Below are positions 1-5,384 of a stretch of DNA of 6,261 bases, one piece after another. The position numbers and the translations under genes are program-made. Every line of letters begins with the position of its first letter. The stretch's first letter is position 1. The stretch covers positions 1 through 6,261 of the forward strand of contig CALUDF010000197.1 in the NCBI GenBank assembly GCA_943914745.1. The letters are read 5' to 3'. The DNA comes from an uncultured Bacteriovorax sp. GTDB taxonomy: Bacteria; Bdellovibrionota; Bacteriovoracia; Bacteriovoracales; Bacteriovoracaceae. The notes beneath the pieces were generated by a model that saw nothing but the letters and a program-made list of their open reading frames with translations, was not told the DNA's origin and searched no databases.

Positions 1-1
1 T

Positions 2-2776
2 GTATCGTTAAAAACAATAAACGTCAGCGTGCAATCAGATTATGGGATTCTTCAAGCAGAGATTCACTTCGATGAAAGAGATCTTGATGTTGCGCTTAAA
101 GCTGAGCGAGTGATCAAAACAGACCTGATTAAAGCAATCAACTATTTTCAGTATGTACCCAGAACTATTGTGCATTTCAACGTAGATCCATATATGCGGC
201 TCACAAATGGGAATGCGCGTACATTTCCGACGGATATTATCAATCTTTACAAATTTCCCCCTAGCAACAATGAACATCTTGTCGTTATGGAAGATTGGCT
301 GACGGGACTCATTTTTCATGAATATGTCCACGTCACTCATCTTGATCAGACGAGGGATTTTTTAGAACTGGGCCGAAAAATTTTTGGGTCGATTGCCAAA
401 TTCCCAGTGATGATCGTCCCTCGCTGGTTCACAGAGGGGATTGCCGTTTGGGCCGAATCGTATCTCTCTTCTAATGGACGCTTAAATAACCCGCTTTTTA
501 GAAAAGAATTATTGATTCAATTCTTGAGAGCTGATTACTGCAAGACCATCGACTGTCTCGATAACCCAGGGCTTTATCCACATGGGTCCCTGTCTTATTG
601 GGCCGGTGCGCATTTTATGGAGTACATGGAAAATAAAAAACCTGGCACGGTTAAATGCCTAGTCGAAGAGAATTCATCGAAAATCCCTTTTGTTTTAAAC
701 CGCGTCTATACCATTTGTACCGGGAAAAACGCAGAGGAGTCTTTTGCTGAGTTTCGCGAGCACTTAATCAACTCTCAACCAACCCAGACTGCTGAAAACG
801 AAGCGTGGGGGGATAAAATCAGCAATGCATTTGGAAGTGATGATTTGCAAAAAGGGATCTACCTCGATGGCAACACCCTTTTTAAAGTCGAAGAGTACAG
901 AAAAAGTGAAGCTCTCGTGAGCTATGACTTGCAAGAAAACTTAAGCAGGCTCGTCTCTCAGTTTCATTTTCCCATTTCTGATATTTCGGGAATGACGACA
1001 GTCCCTCAAATCGACAATGAAATCAGTGACAATGGAAAATTCTTAATCGTCGCCTTTAATGAAGACCCTTATTACAGAGGAGAAAACCGCGTCTGGAAAC
1101 TGGTGAACACAGAAACGCAAGAGGCCGAATATGCCCTGCCTCTAAAAAATGACCCAAGCTACGTCATAGGCCTTGGCAACAATCGTTTCTTGACGGCAAG
1201 TTTCGTGGATGGGCGCTGGAAAATCGAAAGACAAAAAGTCGATTTATCCCGTTCAGTGGTGACCGACAGTGACGTCCTTCATTATTTTGGATCAGATGTT
1301 AACCTCAATTTCTTTAAGAAGGTCGGACAGAAAATCTTCTTAAAACTAAATCGCAAGGAAGTGGGCACAGGTCTTTACGTCAGTGACCTCACACTTGAGA
1401 ATTTCTTTAAGCTCTACGAATCGAAAACATTTTTTGACCTGCCTATCTTGCATGAGAAATTTTTGGTTTTAAGGGAGAAAGACTCGTTGAAACTCATTGA
1501 GTTGGGTGAAGACCTGAAGAAGGTCTCAATCAGTGAAATGGATAAAACGCTTTTAGGGCGAGTCACTTCGGCAGAGATCGGGGATGAGCGCGTACTCGTT
1601 TTAGAGAATCGCTTAAAGACAAAAGAGATGTCACTGCAGGAAAGCCTTGGCTACCTCAAGAGAAATATCGGGAAGTCTGCAACGGTAGAGCTTCCACAGG
1701 TCACGTTTAAAGATGAAGAAGGTGCCGCGAATCAGGGACAGGTCAATGCAGAGTCTTTTCCTAAGGCCTATCACTTTGTTCCTCATTATTGGTTCATCGC
1801 CTTTGGTTCAAGTGACAACCTTTCAAGTTATGGGGCCATGACCACATTTTCAGACCCAATGGATCTGACTCTTTTAGATGTGGCCGTTTTAACGTACCCA
1901 TCAGAGAGTAAAGTGGGGGGAAATTTCACTTTCTCGCATAGGTTTTCCAGCGTGAGTGATCTATGGTCAGCGAATGCTTATTTTAATCATGAGTATTCAA
2001 AAACGGATTTTGACTCAAACGTCGATCAGACAACTGAATGGACGGTGGGAACCCACTACGCCATTTTAATGAAGCGTTGGACGATGATGCCGGGACTTTT
2101 TTTCGGGCAAACCAGGACCGCGGATTTTATTTCCGATAGGACTGTCAAAAACATTGGGGTGAGCAACACTCTTAATTACCAGGCCCAAAGTTTCGATGAT
2201 CTTTTTCAGAGACTTGTTTTTCAATTGAAATTTGAAAATAACCGCCCGGACATTGGAGATGACTACCAGAGTGTCCAATCACTTTTTAAACTTGGAGGAC
2301 GATTTTCAGAAAGACTTGAATCAGGTCTAAAGCTCTCTTACGGAAAACTTTTTAAGAATGGGTTCAGGCAAGGAGTTATTTACGGGGGAGGGATCAACTC
2401 TCTAAACGACAACCGTTGGCATGAGTTCTATGGTCTTCCTTATAGCAATGCTTACGGAAATGAGATCTTCACTTTCAGACTGCACCTTGATTACAATTTC
2501 TGGTACATCAACAGAGGATGGGGATTGGTCCCGGTCTTTTTTAAGGAAGCTCACTTACTCTTGGGGAGAGAGTCTCTCTACGCCGATCGCATTATTTTAG
2601 ACAACAGGCTTTATAGAGAAAAAAGCATTCATTCTTTCTTCGCCGGGGCCCGTTTAAAAACGAACCTTTTTTACTTCGTTCCTGCAGACATTGATGTGAT
2701 TTTCTCCAACATCCAGCGCCCTAATGGCGGCAACGTCAATCAGGTGGATTTCTTAGTTAACGCTTCATTTGAATAA
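2..2776 (+). CDS. Exported metallopeptidase (peptidase MA-like) with beta-propeller and C-terminal outer-membrane barrel, 5' partial
   Basis: The frame is open to the left edge, so the N-terminus and any signal peptide lie outside the window. The first internal start is GTG at 29, counted here as residue 1, but in-frame coding sequence precedes it. Three modules can be seen. Residues 1-250 form a zinc metallopeptidase of the gluzincin/peptidase MA type: HEYVH at 97-101 gives two ligand histidines and the catalytic glutamate, and PRWFTEGIAVW at 131-141 gives the third ligand, E136. All four cysteines (171, 176, 210, 230) sit in this module. Residues about 265-545 are strand-rich and resemble a degenerate beta-propeller (PD40/TolB-like). 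Residues about 580-915 open with VPHYWFIAFGS and alternate short amphipathic strands to a C-terminal ASFE, as in an outer-membrane beta-barrel. The same order of modules is known, from memory, in uncharacterised proteins of other diderm bacteria. Proteolytic activity is well supported by the motifs. Barrel topology, the side on which the peptidase lies, and the substrate are inference. Confidence 0.8.
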   Translation, partial: VSLKTINVSVQSDYGILQAEIHFDERDLDVALKAERVIKTDLIKAINYFQYVPRTIVHFNVDPYMRLTNGNARTFPTDIINLYKFPPSNNEHLVVMEDWLTGLIFHEYVHVTHLDQTRDFLELGRKIFGSIAKFPVMIVPRWFTEGIAVWAESYLSSNGRLNNPLFRKELLIQFLRADYCKTIDCLDNPGLYPHGSLSYWAGAHFMEYMENKKPGTVKCLVEENSSKIPFVLNRVYTICTGKNAEESFAEFREHLINSQPTQTAENEAWGDKISNAFGSDDLQKGIYLDGNTLFKVEEYRKSEALVSYDLQENLSRLVSQFHFPISDISGMTTVPQIDNEISDNGKFLIVAFNEDPYYRGENRVWKLVNTETQEAEYALPLKNDPSYVIGLGNNRFLTASFVDGRWKIERQKVDLSRSVVTDSDVLHYFGSDVNLNFFKKVGQKIFLKLNRKEVGTGLYVSDLTLENFFKLYESKTFFDLPILHEKFLVLREKDSLKLIELGEDLKKVSISEMDKTLLGRVTSAEIGDERVLVLENRLKTKEMSLQESLGYLKRNIGKSATVELPQVTFKDEEGAANQGQVNAESFPKAYHFVPHYWFIAFGSSDNLSSYGAMTTFSDPMDLTLLDVAVLTYPSESKVGGNFTFSHRFSSVSDLWSANAYFNHEYSKTDFDSNVDQTTEWTVGTHYAILMKRWTMMPGLFFGQTRTADFISDRTVKNIGVSNTLNYQAQSFDDLFQRLVFQLKFENNRPDIGDDYQSVQSLFKLGGRFSERLESGLKLSYGKLFKNGFRQGVIYGGGINSLNDNRWHEFYGLPYSNAYGNEIFTFRLHLDYNFWYINRGWGLVPVFFKEAHLLLGRESLYADRIILDNRLYREKSIHSFFAGARLKTNLFYFVPADIDVIFSNIQRPNGGNVNQVDFLVNASFE

Positions 2777-2802
2777 AAAAAGGGACCTAAAACGGGTCCC
2801 TT
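2775..2802. terminator. Bidirectional rho-independent terminator between convergent genes
   Basis: An 8-bp perfect stem (AAGGGACC at 2780-2787 pairing with GGTCCCTT at 2795-2802) encloses the loop TAAAACG. On the minus strand it is followed by a run of up to seven T (the A-run at 2775-2781), giving a good terminator for the DUF1232 gene. On the plus strand the following sequence, TTGTATATTT, is a poor T-tract, so termination of the upstream metallopeptidase gene may be weaker. The hairpin overlaps the last codons and stop of the DUF1232 gene, and its A-run overlaps the metallopeptidase stop codon. Confidence 0.8.
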
Positions 2803-3137
2803 GTATATTTCCACAGATTGTCTTTGATAATTCCCGGAACAAAAAACGACATAAATCTCGCCACTCTCTTGAGTCTGGCAAAACTCTTCATGCCCCATGG
2901 GTAATGCGACAGAAGAATATTTTGGTCTAAGACGCTAAAGAAGTAATCCAGGATAAGCCCCAAGATGATCACATCATCAATCAGCCCAAAAATGGGAATC
3001 CAATCGGGAATGATATCGATTGGGGAGATGAGAAGGGCGACCATCGCAAGCAAGACTTTTTTATCGCGCACGGGAATGCGCTCATCATTAGCGGTGTCTT
3101 TAAGAAAGTTCTTTAAATCAATAAAAAAAGTTTTCAT
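2787..3137 (-). CDS. Small DUF1232 (YkvA-like) membrane protein
   Basis: A 116-residue protein of a widespread family of unknown function. The family signature is clear: SPIDIIPD at residues 38-45, then the hydrophobic stretch WIPIFGL and the acidic pair in GLIDD at 51-55. Two hydrophobic segments (about 28-51 and 55-70) flank the acidic motif, suggesting a membrane hairpin. The C-terminal third is basic (MKSFARLKRVARFMS) and probably cytoplasmic. I chose the ATG at 3135-3137 because the family domain fits it. The frame stays open to a GTG at 3314, but that extension is not DUF1232-like and would overlap the start of the divergent gene at 3287. No Shine-Dalgarno sequence precedes the chosen ATG. 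A TATCAT element ends 7 nt upstream, so a leaderless transcript is possible. It converges on the metallopeptidase gene and shares its terminator. The family call is firm; the function is unknown. Confidence 0.88.
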   Translation of the reverse strand: MKTFFIDLKNFLKDTANDERIPVRDKKVLLAMVALLISPIDIIPDWIPIFGLIDDVIILGLILDYFFSVLDQNILLSHYPWGMKSFARLKRVARFMSFFVPGIIKDNLWKYTRDPF

Positions 3138-3144
3138 ACAAGAT

Positions 3145-3160
3145 ATGATACCACTATCAT
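3145..3160. promoter_or_regulatory. Dyad beside the DUF1232 start, possible -10 element or operator
   Basis: A perfect 6-bp inverted repeat, ATGATA-CCAC-TATCAT, lies 8 nt upstream of the DUF1232 start codon. Read on the minus strand, the arm nearer the gene is TATCAT, one mismatch from a -10 hexamer, which would place transcription initiation at or next to the ATG. I see no convincing -35. It could be an operator, a promoter part or chance in AT-rich DNA. Confidence 0.25.
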
Positions 3161-3179
3161 GAGAGGATGAAATTAATAA

Positions 3180-3278
3180 TCTTCTACGCTCTTTAGCATA
3201 CTGGTTATTATGGCCATCGTCACAACTTTTATGACGGGACCGATTCTCTCCTTGTTTGAGAGACAAAAAATAAGTTAA
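3180..3278 (+). pseudogene. Relic of the C-terminus of a CPA2-type cation:proton antiporter
   Basis: The plus-strand frame through 3180-3275 (stop TAA at 3276-3278) reads SSTLFS, then LVIMAIVTTFMTGPIL, then SLFERQKIS. A hydrophobic segment of the form LVxMAxVTTxMTGPxL, followed by a short polar tail, is typical of the last transmembrane helix of monovalent cation:proton antiporters of the CPA2 family. Two consecutive stop codons (TAA TAA at 3174-3179) immediately precede it, and the convincing antiporter-like reading covers only about 30 codons. The remaining 350-plus residues expected of an antiporter are absent, because the minus-strand DUF1232 gene lies just upstream. A neighbouring frame (about 3161-3185, reading EDEINNLL) could be a frameshifted continuation, but that is weak. 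The relic ends 9 nt before the ATG at 3287, a spacing consistent with a former operon partner. The motif match is from memory, without a search. Confidence 0.6.
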
Positions 3279-3286
3279 GATTAAGC

Positions 3287-4135
3287 ATGAAAAAAGCATA
3301 CCTAACATTATCACTCTCTTTTATTGGCCCGATCTTGGCGGTTATCTTTGGCATGTACACAGTGTATGTCATGGGGATTCCTGTCGAGGTTTTTTATCCT
3401 AATCTGGTTGCGACCATTATCGGTATTCCTTTGGTTTTTCTCCTGGCCCCGCGTTGGAGCGATAAGCGCCCAGGCCTGGTCCTGCAGCTTTCTTTTATTT
3501 CTATTTTGCTCTTACTTCTTTGTTTCTTTTTCCCTGGACCAAGCGAAGTTTATCGCTGGATTATGATTGGATCCATCAACATCAATGTCTCGATGATTAT
3601 GCTTCCAATCGTGCTTTATTGTATCCACCAACTCTTGCATGAGAAAAAATATCTCCATGGTGTCATCTTGTTTGCGGCCATTGCTACGATCTTGGGCTTC
3701 CAGCCGGATGCAGGACAGACGACGACATTTGCTTTAGCGGCCCTCGTGCTCTTTTTTAGAAATAAAATGAACGCTAAAATCCGCGCGGGCGCCATTCTTA
3801 TTGCGATCGTCACTGCTGGACTCGCGTGGAATAGAGTCGATCTTCTTGAGCCGGTAGAGTATGTCGAAGACATTTTTACTTTAATGGAGAGTCTAGGACC
3901 TCTCGGCTACATTGGAATGGTTGGCATCTCATTACTGCTTTTTTTACCTTTTGCTTACATGAGCTTAAAGCGCATTGAGACAGTGAGGACACTTTCAATC
4001 TCTTTTATCGTGTACCTTTCATCGGCCTTCATTATCACTGAATTTGGCCATTATCCGCCGCCCGTTATGGGAGCAGGAGCAAGTCCGGTTATTGGATGGT
4101 TTTTGATGCTGAGTTTTGTCTTTAGAGCAGAATAG
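3287..4135 (+). CDS. Polytopic inner-membrane protein of unknown function, first gene of a three-gene operon
   Basis: A 282-residue, very hydrophobic protein with about eight to ten predicted membrane segments (roughly 7-29, 35-54, 65-82, 92-113, 122-137, 143-157, 166-180, 206-222, 236-252, 265-280). I do not recognise a named family. Notable conserved-looking motifs are FQPDAGQTT at 138-146, the acidic loop EPVEYVEDIF at 188-197, and HYPPPVMGAGASPVIGW near the C-terminus (255-271). The QPDxG motif and the glycine- and proline-rich final segment faintly recall SEDS proteins (FtsW/RodA: QPDLGT and a late PLPFxSYGGSS). However, the protein is shorter than SEDS members (about 370-420 residues) and lacks their other landmarks, so I do not assign that function. 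The ATG at 3287 has only a weak purine stretch (TTAAGATTAAG) upstream, and I found no convincing promoter. It is followed after 6 nt by the nuclease gene, so the two are probably co-transcribed. The coding call is firm. Confidence 0.85.
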   Translation: MKKAYLTLSLSFIGPILAVIFGMYTVYVMGIPVEVFYPNLVATIIGIPLVFLLAPRWSDKRPGLVLQLSFISILLLLLCFFFPGPSEVYRWIMIGSININVSMIMLPIVLYCIHQLLHEKKYLHGVILFAAIATILGFQPDAGQTTTFALAALVLFFRNKMNAKIRAGAILIAIVTAGLAWNRVDLLEPVEYVEDIFTLMESLGPLGYIGMVGISLLLFLPFAYMSLKRIETVRTLSISFIVYLSSAFIITEFGHYPPPVMGAGASPVIGWFLMLSFVFRAE

Positions 4136-4144
4136 GTTTCTATG
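4133..4144 (+). promoter_or_regulatory. Overlapping stop codon and ribosome binding site for the nuclease gene
   Basis: The stop TAG of the membrane-protein gene forms part of ATAGGTTTCTATG, so the AGG acting as a short Shine-Dalgarno overlaps the stop codon. Only 6 nt separate the stop from the next ATG. Termination and re-initiation are likely coupled. Confidence 0.5.
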
Positions 4145-4900
4145 AAATTAAAAAATATTTTTTTTCTGCTTCTTCTTGCCGGGTGTGCAACCACAACTCA
4201 GCACCAGCAGGTAACAAAGACTCCTGATCTTGGCGAGACGGTCGTTTTAGACCATAAGTATTTTAAGATTTCTTATAATGTGAAAAGACGCCTGGCAAAT
4301 TTTGTAAGCTATGAACTTAAGGCCGAGCATTTAAGAAACAAAGAAGCTTCACGCGAAAATAAATTTATCCCGGATCCACTTTTAAAAGAGCAAGGTCTTC
4401 CTTTTGTAGTGAGTTCTGAATATGCTAAGACGGGATATGACAGAGGGCATCTTGCCCCTTCTGCCGACTTTGCCTGGAGCCAAGAGGCCAATGATATGAC
4501 GTTTATCATGTCTAACATGGCCCCACAGAAACCAAAACTCAACCGAGATGCCTGGAAGAGGTTAGAGGATAAGGTGAGAAGATGGGCCTGTGGAGAAGAG
4601 AGAGTCACTGTTATTACTGGGCCCATATTAGGTGAGGGACTCTCAAAACTCGCAAGTGGCCTGGAAATTCCAGAGTCATTTTTTAAAATCATCATTGATG
4701 AAACTCCTCCTAAAAAAGTCATTGCTTTCATTTACCACCAGGAAGACAAGGGTGATGTTTTGGCCCAGAGGATGATTCCTCTTAAAACGGTTGAATCAGC
4801 AACCGGAATTGCTTTTAACCGTGAGTTCCCAGCGCTTGATGGCAAGATAAGAATGCCAGCAAGCGTGAACGAGTGGAAAGAAGCAGACTGCAAAGAGTAG
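4142..4900 (+). CDS. Lipoprotein DNA/RNA non-specific endonuclease (DRGH/NUC1 family)
   Basis: A 252-residue protein with a lipoprotein signal: a short basic start (MKLK), a hydrophobic core and the lipobox LAGC with the lipidated cysteine at C15. Alanine at +2 favours sorting to the outer membrane under the Lol rule. After a short linker the nuclease domain covers about 34-245. GYDRGHLAP at 98-106 carries the DRGH motif, with H103 as the expected general base and R101 adjacent. SNMAPQKPKLNRDAWKRLE at 124-142 supplies N134 as the magnesium-ligand asparagine and E142, spaced eight apart as in the Serratia nuclease (N119 and E127). VTVITGPIL at 155-163 is the typical core strand. C150 and C250 could form a disulphide. 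All catalytic residues are present, so it should cleave DNA and RNA at the cell envelope, outside the cytoplasm. Many characterised relatives are freely secreted, whereas this one is lipid-anchored. No dedicated cytoplasmic inhibitor is encoded next to it, as expected for a protein active only after export. Confidence 0.93.
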   Translation: MKLKNIFFLLLLAGCATTTQHQQVTKTPDLGETVVLDHKYFKISYNVKRRLANFVSYELKAEHLRNKEASRENKFIPDPLLKEQGLPFVVSSEYAKTGYDRGHLAPSADFAWSQEANDMTFIMSNMAPQKPKLNRDAWKRLEDKVRRWACGEERVTVITGPILGEGLSKLASGLEIPESFFKIIIDETPPKKVIAFIYHQEDKGDVLAQRMIPLKTVESATGIAFNREFPALDGKIRMPASVNEWKEADCKE

Positions 4901-4909
4901 GTTTTTATG
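4898..4909 (+). promoter_or_regulatory. Overlapping stop codon and ribosome binding site for the small lipoprotein gene
   Basis: AGTAGGTTTTTATG repeats the arrangement at the preceding junction: the stop TAG merges with an AGG Shine-Dalgarno core and the next ATG follows 6 nt later. The matching spacing supports one translationally coupled operon. Confidence 0.5.
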
Positions 4910-5332
4910 CGTTTACTTATTTTCTCTCTTTTTACCCTTTCAGCAATTGGTTGCTCATCAACTCCTGTCATGGAAAAAGCTGTGCAAGAAAAATTCATGC
5001 GCGATTTCTCAAGCACCAATTTACAGATTGCTAATCGCTATTACAGGAATTTCCATCAATATGAGGGCTTCTCCCAGACTTATTGGGAAACTATTCTCGA
5101 CCAACTTTCAAGTGACAGTGCCCTGAGTTTAAAAAGAGACATCAGAGCTTTTGACGTAATTAAAGTCAGAGGCTTTGAAAAAGGAACGATTGTTTGCGCT
5201 TACTCTAATTACTTTGAAGTGGGCTTTTGCGACAATACCAGATGTGACGGCGTTGAGCTTCAGGGGATTAAGAAAGAATTTGAGATTCCAGAGGCGATGG
5301 CCCGAGTGGCCGCTTATACTTGTTCAAAATAA
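4907..5332 (+). CDS. Small lipoprotein of unknown function with four cysteines
   Basis: A 141-residue protein with a lipoprotein signal peptide (MRLLIFSLFTLSAIG then C16; lipobox AIGC, slightly weak at -3, serine at +2, so outer-membrane sorting is likely). The mature part is mixed alpha/beta with an aromatic-rich stretch at 44-60 (NRYYRNFHQYEGFSQTYW). It has four further cysteines at 97, 108, 113 and 139, enough for two disulphides in the periplasm. I recognise no family. It is the last gene of the operon, coupled to the nuclease gene by a 6-nt junction, and ends at a strong terminator. Because it always has the chance to be made with the nuclease, it may assist, localise or restrain it, but nothing in the sequence shows this. 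It is real as a gene: it has a plausible signal, a good RBS arrangement and a terminator just after the stop codon. Confidence 0.82.
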   Translation: MRLLIFSLFTLSAIGCSSTPVMEKAVQEKFMRDFSSTNLQIANRYYRNFHQYEGFSQTYWETILDQLSSDSALSLKRDIRAFDVIKVRGFEKGTIVCAYSNYFEVGFCDNTRCDGVELQGIKKEFEIPEAMARVAAYTCSK

Positions 5333-5364
5333 AAAAAGCCGGAAAAATTTCCGGCCTTTTTTTT
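5331..5364. terminator. Strong bidirectional rho-independent terminator
   Basis: The stem GCCGGAA (5338-5344) pairs with TTCCGGC (5349-5355) around the loop AAAT. It is flanked by an A-run (5331-5337) and an eight-T run (5357-5364), so it should stop transcription from both the plus-strand operon and the minus-strand protease gene. The operon's stop codon TAA runs straight into the A-run. Confidence 0.9.
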
Positions 5365-5384
5365 CATTTCTATAATTTTAATAA

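Noticed and set aside
29..31. GTG as the true start of the large metallopeptidase
   Set aside because: The frame stays open and reads like normal protein to the window edge. No RBS precedes the GTG, and starting there would leave an exported protein without a signal peptide, so I treat the gene as 5' partial.
2965..3162. Plus-strand open frame opposite the DUF1232 gene
   Set aside because: It is antisense to a clear DUF1232 domain, has no RBS and its translation resembles nothing.
3210..3278. A 22-residue small protein starting at the internal ATG at 3210
   Set aside because: There is no ribosome binding site before the ATG, and the hydrophobic antiporter-like match extends upstream of it, which favours a gene relic.
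3252..3281. Promoter-like pair TTGTTT and TAAGAT before the gene at 3287
   Set aside because: Transcription would start at or inside the start codon, the spacing is 18 nt and both hexamers are poor. I do not support a promoter here.
3138..3314. 59-residue N-terminal extension of the DUF1232 protein to a GTG at 3314
   Set aside because: The extension is unlike the family, overlaps the start of the divergent gene at 3287 and runs antisense through the antiporter relic. The ATG at 3137 gives a normal-length protein.
3287..4135. Assignment of the membrane protein as FtsW or RodA
   Set aside because: Only a QPDxG motif and a vague C-terminal resemblance support it. The protein is about 100 residues too short and lacks the other SEDS signatures.
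4309..5019. Minus-strand open frames opposite the nuclease and small lipoprotein genes
   Set aside because: They are antisense shadows of genes with intact catalytic or lipobox motifs. No start signals or recognisable domains support them.
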